Assembly: GCA_026981975.1 (NCBI GenBank)
Contig: JALSHV010000025.1
Span: 1 to 53,896, forward strand
Direction: 5' to 3'
Source: Aquificaceae bacterium
GTDB taxonomy: Bacteria > Aquificota > Aquificia > Aquificales > Aquificaceae
DNA: 53,896 bases
Shown: positions 8,210-17,317 of the stretch, one piece after another
Layout: each line of letters begins with the position of its first letter
How positions within the stretch are numbered: position 1 is the stretch's first letter
Position numbers and translations under genes: made by a program
The notes under the pieces: model-generated
Database searches by the model: none
The model's input: only the letters and a program-made list of their open reading frames with translations
What the model was told of the DNA's origin: nothing

Positions 8210-9921
8210 AGAGATTTCTTTTTGGACTCAGCGGACTTTTACTTGTTGCCAATCTCTTGTTTTCTCAGTCTATAAAGGAAATGAGATTTGAAGACGTAAA
8301 GTTGGATACTGTTATAAAGGCTTTGGCAAAAGTGGTTAAGAAAAATCTAATAATAGATCCAGATGTTAAAGACATACTGGAAAAAAATGCCAGTATCTAC
8401 ATTCAAAGACCCGTGAGTGTTAACAAAGCCTTTAACCTGATTCTAAGAGAATACGGACTGATAGCTATACCTGTTAACAGGGAAATTTACAAAATAACAA
8501 AAGCGGGTGAGTTTGAACTAGACATAAAAGAGCTTACTGAAAAGGACATAGAAAAATTTATAGAATTCCTTAAAAGGAGAGTAAGTCCTTCTGCAGAGAT
8601 TGTCATAGATAAAACTCTTAAAACAGTTTACATAAGAGATGAAGATAAAAGAGTAAAGAAGTTAGAAAAGAAGCTAAGGGAATACGTAGAAAGAATAGTG
8701 GCTGAGAGAAGATTAGGAGTAGAAGAGAGACCAGAAGCTGTTATAACACGGGTTTTTTATCTTAAAACTATCAGCATAGATGAAGCCAAGCAGTTAATAA
8801 TGCCTCATATTTCTAAGGAAACTCTTATAACGGAAGCACCTACTTTCAACGCTCTGGTTATCACGGACGAAGCGGAGAGAATTAAGAAATACGAAGATAT
8901 ATTAAAGAATTTTTTAGTAACCGCTCCTGCAGCACGCAAACCTGTTACGGAAATATTCTATTTGAGATACATAAGTCCTGAGGAATTCATAAAAATGATA
9001 GAACCTATAAGATCCGAAGCCGGTTTAGTGCTTACTGGAGGTGCGGTGCGTCTTGAAAGAGAAAGACAGGAAAGGGAAAGAGAAAGAGTTACTCCTGTTC
9101 TTAAAGAATTCAACGCGGTAATGGTGACAGATTATCCTGAAGTAATAGAACGCATAAAGGAACAGTTTAGTGAATACATAAGTGATGTTCCACCACAGGT
9201 AAAGATTGAAGCCAGAATACTTGAAGTTAGAAAAGAAGTTGTCAGAGAACTGGGTATAAATTGGAGTGCCTTGCTGTCCAATGTAAAAGTTCAACAATCG
9301 TGGCAGGGAGGAGTGGGTTCCAATTTAGGGGTAGGTTTAGCGGGTTCAAATATTCCCGGTTTGAGTGCTACCGCTGGCGGAATACTTACTTTCACCTATT
9401 CAAAAGGCGCTTTGAACGCTCTTAATTTGAGACTTTCAGCTTTTGAGAGAATAGGTAAGATAAAGAACTTAGCTAAACCCACTGTTATAACTGTTAACGG
9501 ACAAGAGGCGGTTATAAAGCAAGGTCAAGAAATACCATACCAAACGGCAGTTATAGCAGGCGGTGCGGCTACGCCGAATATTCAGTTCAAAGAAGCGGTT
9601 CTTGAGCTTAAAGTTTTACCTATAATCTCTCCGGACGGACGCATACTGTTGGACATAAAACTTACACAAGATACACCGGGTGTTCAAACACCGCGGGGTC
9701 CTGCTATAAATACAAAGGAAGTTACAACAAAAGTAATAGTCAACGATGGAGATACAGTAGTTATAGGAGGAATTATAGATACGCAGAACAACATTACAAC
9801 CGAAGGGGTTGCCGGTCTGGTAAGAGTTCCGATTCTGAAATGGCTTTTTGGTCAGGAATCCCTTAACTTAAGAGATGTGGAACTGCTGATCTTTATCACT
9901 CCTTCAATACTGATGGAATAA
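8206..9921 (+). CDS. pilQ: Type IV pilus outer-membrane secretin PilQ
   Basis: A 571-residue protein with a signal peptide (to about residue 21, ending LLFSQS), a secretin/TonB short N-terminal domain (FEDVKLDTVIKAL), N1-type repeats (YLKTISIDEAKQLI; YLRYISPEEFIKMI), and the C-terminal secretin barrel with the family end signature VPILKWLFGQ...LLIFITPSI. It forms the gated outer-membrane ring through which the pilus emerges. It lacks N-terminal AMIN peptidoglycan-binding domains, so it is on the short side for PilQ. Its stop codon directly abuts the stop codon of the convergent pilX-like gene. Confidence 0.94.
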   Translation: MKRFLFGLSGLLLVANLLFSQSIKEMRFEDVKLDTVIKALAKVVKKNLIIDPDVKDILEKNASIYIQRPVSVNKAFNLILREYGLIAIPVNREIYKITKAGEFELDIKELTEKDIEKFIEFLKRRVSPSAEIVIDKTLKTVYIRDEDKRVKKLEKKLREYVERIVAERRLGVEERPEAVITRVFYLKTISIDEAKQLIMPHISKETLITEAPTFNALVITDEAERIKKYEDILKNFLVTAPAARKPVTEIFYLRYISPEEFIKMIEPIRSEAGLVLTGGAVRLERERQERERERVTPVLKEFNAVMVTDYPEVIERIKEQFSEYISDVPPQVKIEARILEVRKEVVRELGINWSALLSNVKVQQSWQGGVGSNLGVGLAGSNIPGLSATAGGILTFTYSKGALNALNLRLSAFERIGKIKNLAKPTVITVNGQEAVIKQGQEIPYQTAVIAGGAATPNIQFKEAVLELKVLPIISPDGRILLDIKLTQDTPGVQTPRGPAINTKEVTTKVIVNDGDTVVIGGIIDTQNNITTEGVAGLVRVPILKWLFGQESLNLRDVELLIFITPSILME

Positions 9922-10332
9922 CTATTCAATTCTATAAACGAATTCCACAACTGCTCTTTCTCTGGCGGTTGTTCCTGAAGCTTCTACCCTTATAGCGTAT
10001 ATATATGTCCCAAAACTGGAAATTTCACCCAAGAAAGTAGCTGTAATCCTGTATCCCGGAATATTGGAAACAAAATCCTCAAGATCTATTGAATCACCGG
10101 AAGAACATATCCTTCCTCCGTTACAGGTCAGAGATCCTTCAAGGATTTTTTGAATTATATACTCCGTGGATCCCTTAGCTGCTTCAAGAGCACCAGTATA
10201 CCTTTTGCTGATTCCGGAGATTTCTGTTCCTGAAATAAGGAGAAACATAAGAGCAGCTATTACAATCAGTGCTATGAGTCCCAAAATAAGTGTTGTGATA
10301 AGAGCTATTCCTCTTTCTCTGTTCCTGTTCAT
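9922..10332 (-). CDS. PilX/GspK-like minor pilin
   Basis: A 136-residue protein starting MNRNRERG|IALITTLILGL, a class III prepilin leader followed by a long hydrophobic helix. It lacks the glutamate at mature position 5, as is usual for the PilX/GspK tip pilins. A cysteine pair in LTCNGGRICSSG could form a disulfide. The ATG at 10332 is preferred over one further upstream because GGAGG lies 8 nt before it. It is the last gene of the pilY1-fimT-pilV-pilW-pilX-like run. It should be processed by the prepilin peptidase and take part in priming pilus assembly. Confidence 0.8.
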   Translation of the reverse strand: MNRNRERGIALITTLILGLIALIVIAALMFLLISGTEISGISKRYTGALEAAKGSTEYIIQKILEGSLTCNGGRICSSGDSIDLEDFVSNIPGYRITATFLGEISSFGTYIYAIRVEASGTTARERAVVEFVYRIE

Positions 10333-10343
10333 ATCAAGCCTCC

Positions 10344-11387
10344 CTACAGATTGAGGGGTTTTACAAAAAGCTTTATTACCTTCCATCTGTAGTTTTCAAA
10401 GTCTACAGGTAAGCCTAAATCCAATGTGCCCGCTCCTGTATCTACTCTTACGCAATTACCACTTGCTACATTCATACCACTGGCAGATGTAACGCAAGCG
10501 ACTGTGTTTAGAAAACGGAATTTAGGATCAAATCTACCTTCTTGCAAAAGAATGTATACGTTTACCTTCTTTAAACCGCTTCTAATTTCATCTGCGGTTA
10601 CGATCCCATCGTCGTTTAAGTCTAAGTCATTAGAAGTAGTTGCGGAATTGAATTCTCCGTCGTAAACATCTATACTTCCATCACCGTTCCTGTCTATATC
10701 AAAAGTTACCACCCAATCCGCTACGCAGTTCAGTAGGGGAAAACCTGTTCCCTCTCCTACTCTTCTTAAGAGATTTCTTGTATTCGGATGACATGTATCA
10801 AGATTTTGAGAAGAGCTTAGACGGTAGGATATAACATTGCAGTATTGATCTCCCGGGTTTGTTCCACAACCACTTGATACAGCGGGATCGTAGGGAACAG
10901 CTACGTAAAATCCTGCTCCCGGACACACTCCAAAATTCCCGTTAGCGACAAACATTCTGTTACCCGCACCTAAGTAAACTACCGCGGTATTCGCACTTAT
11001 AGAGTCACCGGCGATCTGAAGGAATCCTCCTGAACAGTCCACCAAAGCCCAACCCACCGTTGACTGATTGGTGTTGTTCATAACGGATCTGAGGCTCAGT
11101 TCCAGTTTTTCCGGATAGAGAGGATCATTCGGAATATCAGGCGGACTTTTAAAGTTTACTTCTACAACAGATACGTCTTGATCCTCACCTATACCGTAAC
11201 CTGCGTGCTCTATATCCAGTCTTATAAGTTCTATACCGACTTCTGTTTCAATCTGGGTTTCCAAAAGCTTGGTTTGCTTTCCTGTTCCTTTGATTATATT
11301 GGTATAAGCCACATAAGCTACAGTAAGTGTTATACCCACTATCAGGGTTGTTACAAGAAGCTCTACAAGAGTAAACCCCTTTTTCAT
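10344..11387 (-). CDS. PilW-like minor pilin with two calcium-binding-like loops
   Basis: A 347-residue prepilin with leader MKKG|FTLVELLV (phenylalanine +1, glutamate +5) and a hydrophobic N-terminal helix, followed by a large C-terminal domain with several cysteines. Residues 232-240 (DRNGDGSID) and 256-267 (DLNDDGIVTADE) are EF-hand or dockerin-type loops; the second has a complete D-x-N-x-D-G-x-V-T-x-x-E pattern. PilW sits in the minor-pilin tip complex with PilV, PilX and PilY1. The loops suggest that calcium stabilises or regulates this tip. The gene ends 11 bp before the pilX-like start and begins 3 bp after the pilV-like stop. Confidence 0.82.
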   Translation of the reverse strand: MKKGFTLVELLVTTLIVGITLTVAYVAYTNIIKGTGKQTKLLETQIETEVGIELIRLDIEHAGYGIGEDQDVSVVEVNFKSPPDIPNDPLYPEKLELSLRSVMNNTNQSTVGWALVDCSGGFLQIAGDSISANTAVVYLGAGNRMFVANGNFGVCPGAGFYVAVPYDPAVSSGCGTNPGDQYCNVISYRLSSSQNLDTCHPNTRNLLRRVGEGTGFPLLNCVADWVVTFDIDRNGDGSIDVYDGEFNSATTSNDLDLNDDGIVTADEIRSGLKKVNVYILLQEGRFDPKFRFLNTVACVTSASGMNVASGNCVRVDTGAGTLDLGLPVDFENYRWKVIKLFVKPLNL

Positions 11388-11390
11388 GAT

Positions 11391-11831
11391 TTACCTTCCT
11401 ATAAAGGTTTTAAAGGAGTAGGTGAAGTCCTTTCCCCTGTAATTCCAGCAAACCATAACGTCTATTTCCTTGAGATTAAGTCTATCAACTACTGTCCAAC
11501 CTACACGATAGGTCGTGTTTACATTTCTTAACTGCCTTCTTACAAGGTTAACACCTGTTGTGTCTAAGCATGGAGTTCTAACGTTGACTTCGGTAGGATT
11601 ATTACAAGGTATATTAACTTCCGGAATACTGTCAAAAGGAATAGATCTTAAATTCTCTATACATTCCTGAGCAACACTTCCCGCTTCATCTCTTAAGAGA
11701 TTGAGCAAATTGTGTTGATAAACTGTAAGTAATCCTGCAAGCAACCCTAAGAGAACTAATGCCAGAAGGGTAAGGGCTACAAGGGCTTCTATTAAAGAAA
11801 ATCCTTTATCGTGCGCTACACGTTGCTCCAT
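11391..11831 (-). CDS. PilV-like minor pilin
   Basis: A 146-residue prepilin: leader MEQRVAHDKG|FSLIEALVAL with glutamate at +5, a hydrophobic helix (LLALVLLGLLAGLL), then a globular region with four cysteines. The ATG at 11831 is chosen because a G-rich site (GGGGGT) lies just upstream and it gives a normal short leader. This start lies inside the end of the fimT-like gene, an overlap of 26 bp that suggests coupled translation. Length and position between FimT and PilW fit PilV. It is expected in the minor-pilin priming complex. Confidence 0.8.
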   Translation of the reverse strand: MEQRVAHDKGFSLIEALVALTLLALVLLGLLAGLLTVYQHNLLNLLRDEAGSVAQECIENLRSIPFDSIPEVNIPCNNPTEVNVRTPCLDTTGVNLVRRQLRNVNTTYRVGWTVVDRLNLKEIDVMVCWNYRGKDFTYSFKTFIGR

Positions 11832-12234
11832 CGTAAACCCCCATTCTTGCACGAGTTACTGAGGTTACTACACAGCTGTAAGCTGGACTTATTCTCCTTC
11901 CTCCATTGTAAGATATTGAACTGTTACTGAAAGTTCCCCTGTCAGAAATCCGGATTTCCCCTTGGAAGGGATTGCTTAAGTTTATACAGTCTATATCTGC
12001 ACCTCCATCGTTTATACAAACCCTTCTGCCGTTGGCTATAACACGAAGTTCTCTTTTTTGAGTAAAGGCAACTGCTCTTGCTTTTTGGACAAAAGCGTAA
12101 ATAGTTTTTGTATCCGCTTCTATGGAAGCCTTTACTCTCCAATTGTTAAAGGTGGGAATTGCTATTCCCAAAAGCAAGGAAATTATTCCTATGACTACAA
12201 GAACCTCTATAAGTGTTAATCCCTTTTCTTTCAT
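11806..12234 (-). CDS. FimT/GspH-like minor pilin
   Basis: A 142-residue prepilin with leader MKEKG|LTLIEVLVVIGIISLLLGIA, the classic type IV pilin N-terminus with glutamate +5. The downstream region FNNWRVKASIEADTKTIYAF matches the FimT/GspH helix that packs below the head. Two cysteine pairs are present near the C-terminus. FimT-type pilins are minor components, in some species linked to DNA uptake. The start overlaps the pilY1 stop by 4 bp, and the 3' end overlaps the pilV-like gene. Confidence 0.83.
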   Translation of the reverse strand: MKEKGLTLIEVLVVIGIISLLLGIAIPTFNNWRVKASIEADTKTIYAFVQKARAVAFTQKRELRVIANGRRVCINDGGADIDCINLSNPFQGEIRISDRGTFSNSSISYNGGRRISPAYSCVVTSVTRARMGVYDGATCSAR

Positions 12235-15200
12235 CTTTCTATCCAGAGAATAATCTTGCCTTTTACTCTTCCTCCACCCGGCACGGTGGGCGGTGATTCT
12301 GGAGTTGTTCCTTCAAACCAGTTAGTAGCGGCGCCTCCTTCTTCGGTAAAATCATCTCTTGTTATAACCTCTATATTTCCCCTTGACAACTGAAGAAGAG
12401 CGGTGAGCTCTGGTGGTGGAGCGGCTATGAAGTTGGGACAGCTTGTATCCTGAAGTCCTTGACCTGTTGCACAGTTTAATCCCCACAGGCGTGATCTTCC
12501 GCCGAACCCGCATATATTACCTGTGGGTTGTGTAGTAGCGAAGAGAATAACATCGTAAATTGTAACGGCTGGATCTGATATAAGTCTTTCTTTGTAATAA
12601 TCTGCATCTCGGGGAAGTAATTCTCTATACCAGCTGAAGATTTCATTTCCTCCTGAAAGCTCTGTGCATGCATTATTGGAGCTGTGGACGGTGTTTATAT
12701 TGCAGTTTCCGGAGAAAAGACAACCGTCTATACGAACTCCGTATAACTTTTCTGTATCGTTTACATTCTGTCCTTGTGAATCATCTTTGTAAAACCATCT
12801 GCCTGTTCCGAAAAACAAATAGTTCATTCCGAAACATTTCATATACTCAACTTTTGAAGTTATAGGTTCTATACTACTGTTGAATACCTTTATCACGTCC
12901 CATGTTGGGTTTGTAGGATCCGCACCTGTTATTTTTAATCCCAACACATTACCGTGCCAGGTCCCTCCTGTGAGAGCGTTTACACCGAAGAAAACAAAAT
13001 CTGTATTCCCGTCTTCATTGTAATCTATACCTTCTGTGAAAAGTCTTCCACCAAAAGCGTTATTAAAAGAAGACAGATCGCTGTCTTCTAAAATGGTATA
13101 CCTTGAAGGCAAGGTAACGTTAAGAGAGCTGTCGGTTATAACGTATCTTTTTGCTATGTTCCAATCGGTATCCATTTCAAGTATGAATATCTTTAAAGGT
13201 TGAGAGGCATCACCGCACGGAGATGTGGGTCCAGATAGGAACATAATGAAGTCTTTACCTCCTACCTTTATATGAGCTGGTCCCGAATAGCTCAGTCCAA
13301 GATCCGGATCCGAAAATTCCCAAAGGAACTTTGGATTAAGAGGATCCGATATATCAAGGGCAAAGTAGGAAGACAATCCAACGCAGTTTGCTGGATCCGT
13401 GAGATCACAAGTATCCGCAGGAGGATTGACACAACAAGATGAGGAAGGGTGGGTAGCACAGTTTGAACCAAGGCAACCGCACCCTCCGCCGAGACGCATA
13501 CCACCTATTAGTATGGCTGTTTCCGGAATTCCATCTCCGTTTTTATCTTTACGAACTATATACGGTTGCAGGTCAACCAAGTAAAGGTGATTGTAATCAG
13601 GAGATGCTAAGTATTTCAAGTAAGGCAGAGCATTCTTAGGAATAAAAGCCCACTCCTCGTCACCTATTGAATTGCGGGTGCAATTTCCTGTCTTCTCATC
13701 GCAAATCTTTACTATATCTGATGTGGAAAGTCCATCGGATCTCAACGCTCCAATTCTAAACGCATGAAGCATTCCGTCATTTGCTCCTACAAACACCATT
13801 CCGAATTTACCGTAATCCACAATTGCGGGTGTGGAGTAAACTATATCTCCGAGTTTCCAAACATTTCCCGCATCATCTACTCTTCTATCCCTGCAGTTTT
13901 CTATGTGTTGTCCCCTTACAAATTGGATTAAATTCTCATAAGGATCTCCGGCAGAGGTTAGACATGGGGGAAAATTAGCGGTGTTGCCAAGATACTGATC
14001 AAAGTAAGTCTTATTTGCTGTGGTAAACTCTAACATCAAATCGTTACCTGCTGTGTCCTGTCCAATTGCGAAGATTTTTCTGTTAGCAGGATCTTTATTT
14101 TTCAAGATTTCACCAGCTTCCCAAACGGGAGTCACTTCATCTAAGGAGCTGTAAGTTATATCTGGACTTGTTGCTGTTGTGGGATCGTCTGCTTTTACTA
14201 TAAGGTTACCCGAAGTATCAACTTGGAAGTCAAGGATAAAGTCCTCTTCTGTATTCAATACTTTGTCTTTATTTGTATCTTCTCTGATGTTCTGCTCTGT
14301 TGTGGAGTAGTAGAACCAATAATTGTAAAGGTATCCTGTCCAATCTACCTTACGGTTATCTGCAAAGGGTTTTTGAGGGTAGAAAACAGCCTGAAGAACA
14401 GAATTACCCTTAACCCCCCTTCTGGAGAGTATTGAAACCGAGCTTGCGGAAGATGTTTTCTTAAGAATATCCCTAATAAAAGCTAAAAGGCTTTCTTTTA
14501 TCTGAATTGCATTACTGGCATTGAGAAATGTATCGGGAATTCCGTCACCGTCTTTATCCCAATCGGAAGAAGAAGGAGGTAACGGTGTGCAAGCACTTCC
14601 TCTATCGTTGCTGTTTGCCACTCCATCTGTGTATATTGTGCAGTCGTCCACCCAACAACCTGAGCCTGTAGGATAACCACTAGTTCCACCGGGCCATGTG
14701 CCTACAGCGGTATCAAAGGAGCCATACATTGCAACGTGCTGAAGAGACAACGCTCCTGTTCCTCCTAAGAAAAGCCCCAGAGCGTAAACTCCGGATATAT
14801 TTACGTTGTAAGTATTTCCTAAAACCGTCATAGTTCTTAGGGTATCTGTATGCATTCTGTAGGAAGGAACTACAGGATCTGCGGATTCAAACTCAAAACC
14901 TGTATTTATATCACAAGTCACACTTATACTATTAGCTGGACCGCCTATATTCCATTGCCCATCGGAAGCTAATATGACGAAATTCTTTGCACAGGGAACA
15001 GGCTGACATGTGGTTGGATTTGAAGGATCTTCGCATACGTATTGAGGATCTCTCCATGTTCCCGGATTTATTACAAATCCGTTGTTGTAATTGTGAAGAT
15101 CTTGCTGGGCAAAGTAGTCGTAAGCTTCCCATAAAGCTATGGCGGTAGGAGTTCCTCCACCGGGAGAGACTTTATTTATAGCTCGCTTTACATGTGTATA

Positions 15201-16016
15201 GGGAACATCGTGCAAAGAGGAATTGTTGTCGGTTGTATCTTCATTGGAAGGGTAAGGATAGTCCCCTACATAGACTTTTTCCTGTCTGGGAGAGCTGCCA
15301 GAGTAGAACATCGCTCCTATGCGGGGACGCGCAACTTCCTCTGCCAATTCTTGCAGTATTCCTTTCACTCTGCTTTTGGGAACAAGTATATGAGTTACCA
15401 TCCAGTTAGAGGAAGATCTATCCCATATAGGATCAAAAGATCCCAAATATCCCCAAGCTTCCAAGATACAAGTGTTTCCTGTGCACACTATATCGGGATC
15501 GCAGTCTGTGTGAAAGAACTCATCAGAGTAATCACACTGTTCGGGTCTTCCACCCGTGGTAGCCCATCTTAGCAAATCCATTCTGGACATTAGGTGAAAG
15601 TTCAAGCACCAACCCCAAAAGGCATCGTTGTTAGGATTTGAATCGTTGAGATTGTTGTGTATGTCTCTGAGTCTGGCGGGACACGAGGTAGGAGTTGCGG
15701 TAGTTTCTTCCCAGTAGTTTTGAGAGTTGTTGTAGGTGTAAACTTTATCCGGGATAAAGTATCCTTCTTCGTTTCCCGCAGGAGTCCAACCGCAACCTGT
15801 AGGATCATCGCACCAACCTCTCCTTTGGGCATTAGGGTTGTATGCACTCCAGTTCATACTTCCGCTTACGTCTATGACAAAAAGAATATTAGGCGAAGCT
15901 GTTGTAGTAAGAAAAGGAGGTATATTACAGGCAGTTTGAGCTTTCAAAGGATAGCTAAAAAGGAGAATAAAAGAAATCAGAAATAATTTATAAACCTTCT
16001 TCAACGATTTCGGCAT
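12231..16016 (-). CDS. pilY1: PilY1/PilC-family pilus tip adhesin with von Willebrand A domain
   Basis: A 1261-residue secreted protein. The start at 16016 follows an ideal AGGAGGTTAACG site; an ATG 15 bp upstream lies within that site. It has a signal peptide and an N-terminal VWA domain with the MIDAS motif DVSGS (residues 49-53). The C-terminal half is the PilY1/PilC beta-propeller (LGDIVYSTPAIV, VFVGANDGMLHAFRIG). Calcium-type loops occur near residues 485-495 (DKDGDGIPD), 580-591 (DTNKDKVLNTEE) and 824-832 (DKNGDGIPE). A cysteine-dense patch follows at about 846-878 (CGCLGSNC, SSSCC). PilY1 sits at the pilus tip and controls extension, adhesion and surface sensing. It leads the minor pilin run. 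Confidence 0.95.
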   Translation of the reverse strand: MPKSLKKVYKLFLISFILLFSYPLKAQTACNIPPFLTTTASPNILFVIDVSGSMNWSAYNPNAQRRGWCDDPTGCGWTPAGNEEGYFIPDKVYTYNNSQNYWEETTATPTSCPARLRDIHNNLNDSNPNNDAFWGWCLNFHLMSRMDLLRWATTGGRPEQCDYSDEFFHTDCDPDIVCTGNTCILEAWGYLGSFDPIWDRSSSNWMVTHILVPKSRVKGILQELAEEVARPRIGAMFYSGSSPRQEKVYVGDYPYPSNEDTTDNNSSLHDVPYTHVKRAINKVSPGGGTPTAIALWEAYDYFAQQDLHNYNNGFVINPGTWRDPQYVCEDPSNPTTCQPVPCAKNFVILASDGQWNIGGPANSISVTCDINTGFEFESADPVVPSYRMHTDTLRTMTVLGNTYNVNISGVYALGLFLGGTGALSLQHVAMYGSFDTAVGTWPGGTSGYPTGSGCWVDDCTIYTDGVANSNDRGSACTPLPPSSSDWDKDGDGIPDTFLNASNAIQIKESLLAFIRDILKKTSSASSVSILSRRGVKGNSVLQAVFYPQKPFADNRKVDWTGYLYNYWFYYSTTEQNIREDTNKDKVLNTEEDFILDFQVDTSGNLIVKADDPTTATSPDITYSSLDEVTPVWEAGEILKNKDPANRKIFAIGQDTAGNDLMLEFTTANKTYFDQYLGNTANFPPCLTSAGDPYENLIQFVRGQHIENCRDRRVDDAGNVWKLGDIVYSTPAIVDYGKFGMVFVGANDGMLHAFRIGALRSDGLSTSDIVKICDEKTGNCTRNSIGDEEWAFIPKNALPYLKYLASPDYNHLYLVDLQPYIVRKDKNGDGIPETAILIGGMRLGGGCGCLGSNCATHPSSSCCVNPPADTCDLTDPANCVGLSSYFALDISDPLNPKFLWEFSDPDLGLSYSGPAHIKVGGKDFIMFLSGPTSPCGDASQPLKIFILEMDTDWNIAKRYVITDSSLNVTLPSRYTILEDSDLSSFNNAFGGRLFTEGIDYNEDGNTDFVFFGVNALTGGTWHGNVLGLKITGADPTNPTWDVIKVFNSSIEPITSKVEYMKCFGMNYLFFGTGRWFYKDDSQGQNVNDTEKLYGVRIDGCLFSGNCNINTVHSSNNACTELSGGNEIFSWYRELLPRDADYYKERLISDPAVTIYDVILFATTQPTGNICGFGGRSRLWGLNCATGQGLQDTSCPNFIAAPPPELTALLQLSRGNIEVITRDDFTEEGGAATNWFEGTTPESPPTVPGGGRVKGKIILWIER

Positions 16017-16311
16017 CGTTAACCTCCTCATGCTTAGAGGAAAAAACTTCCAAAAGGTAAACTATTTCGTATTCACAAGGATTACCCGTAGATACAAATC
16101 GCACAGGATTTCCCTCCCTCAACATGGGCATGCTATCTTTTAAATAGAAGGTATGGACTCCGGAACACTCTTCTCCTGTAAGGAGAATTGAAACTCTATC
16201 TGATCTTACTTCTTTAACTATTCCTTTTCCTTCATAGATTTCCGCTTTGACTGGCAGTGAAGTCAACAATACTGCCAAAATGCCTGCCACCCACTCTTTT
16301 GCAAACTTCAT
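15988..16311 (-). CDS. Small secreted protein of unknown function, upstream of pilY1
   Basis: A 107-residue protein with a clear signal peptide (WVAGILAVLLTSLPVKA, cleavage near residue 23) and a beta-rich body with two cysteines (in EECSG and NPCEY) that could form a disulfide. The tail is acidic (HEEVNDAEIVEEG). The start is backed by AAGGAGGATC just upstream. I do not recognise a family; the alternating IVKEVRSDRVSILL pattern could be a small beta-barrel such as an OB-fold, but this is a guess. It overlaps pilY1 by 29 bp and is read in the same direction, so a periplasmic role alongside PilY1 or the pilus tip is likely. Confidence 0.75.
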   Translation of the reverse strand: MKFAKEWVAGILAVLLTSLPVKAEIYEGKGIVKEVRSDRVSILLTGEECSGVHTFYLKDSMPMLREGNPVRFVSTGNPCEYEIVYLLEVFSSKHEEVNDAEIVEEGL

Positions 16312-16363
16312 TTTTGATCCTCCTTAGATAAGGAATGTGAAAAGGTTATGAAAGAATCGTGAA

Positions 16364-17317
16364 TTAGAAGGTGACCAGAACAGTGAAATTTTTTCTTATG
16401 CGGATCTTCAAATCTACTCCCAGCTTGTCCGCTATGAATTTCACTATACGAAGCCCCACTCCTGTGCCGGATATATCCCTACCTATGTCGTTTTTCACAA
16501 TGAGAAGCTTTTTACTTCTTGCACAACACAGTTTAATAAACACACGTTTATCGGAATGTTTGAAAGCGTTTTCTAATAAAAGACTGATCAAAAGTTCTGT
16601 GTAAAAAGGATTGGAGTTTAGACTAAAGTCCGTATTAGGGGTTCTCAGAAATACTTCTCGCTGAAAAATACTCTTATAAGAAAGAGCGGTATCTGATATT
16701 AATTTAAGTAAATCTATTTTTTCTTTTTTTATATGCTGTCCATGTCTTAACATTTCAAGTATTTTGAACGTTTTTTGATAATTTCTTTCAAGATCTGAAA
16801 GACTTCTTTTCATTCTTAAAACCGGTGAAGATTCTTCTAACATTTCTAAATTTATCTTCTGGGAAGCTAAAAAATTCCCTATTTTGTGAGTTAGTGACTG
16901 AAGCATTACATTTAACAAGTCTCCTGTTTCTTTCTCCGTTTTAAGATTTCTTATAAGAGTCAGATAGAAGAGAAGAAGTATAATAACAGTTAATCCTCCT
17001 TCCCATAAGAAAAGGGATAGTCCATAACTTAATAAAAGGTTTCTAATATACTCTTCTTTTACAAAGACGTAGTGTTTTCCCGTGTAGAGGATAAGACGAT
17101 ATTTCTCAAGAGGTAAAGGGCTTTCTTCAATCTTAATAAATTCAGGAATTCTTTCTGTGCGATTGTAAAGAATCAGTTTTGAATAGAGTTTTGCTTTTTC
17201 CTGAAGTTGTTGATCAAGAACTTCCCTTATATAAGCAATACTTACAAAGTTCAGAAAAGTGAAACCGCTTACTATTACAGTAAGCAAAAGGGAAAGAATT
17301 CTGTATTCAAACTTCAT
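16364..17317 (-). CDS. Membrane sensor histidine kinase
   Basis: A 317-residue protein with two membrane spans (about residues 8-28 and 100-122) flanking a ~70-residue periplasmic sensor. A dimerisation helix follows with the phospho-accepting histidine in LTHKIGN (His144), then an N-box LLLENAFKHS (Asn250) and a G2 box GTGVGLRIVKF (284-294). The usual G1 (D-x-G-x-G) box is not recognisable, and the ATP lid is shortened to about KNDIGRDIS. No HAMP domain is evident. It overlaps its response regulator by 4 bp and lies 52 bp upstream of the secreted protein-pilY1-minor pilin genes, so control of pilus tip expression is a reasonable guess. Confidence 0.88.
   Translation of the reverse strand: MKFEYRILSLLLTVIVSGFTFLNFVSIAYIREVLDQQLQEKAKLYSKLILYNRTERIPEFIKIEESPLPLEKYRLILYTGKHYVFVKEEYIRNLLLSYGLSLFLWEGGLTVIILLLFYLTLIRNLKTEKETGDLLNVMLQSLTHKIGNFLASQKINLEMLEESSPVLRMKRSLSDLERNYQKTFKILEMLRHGQHIKKEKIDLLKLISDTALSYKSIFQREVFLRTPNTDFSLNSNPFYTELLISLLLENAFKHSDKRVFIKLCCARSKKLLIVKNDIGRDISGTGVGLRIVKFIADKLGVDLKIRIRKNFTVLVTF

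Noticed and set aside
16312-16363. A sigma-54 promoter before the pilus-tip genes
   Set aside because: No GG-N10-GC core is seen in the gap, despite the sigma-54 activator at the start of the window.
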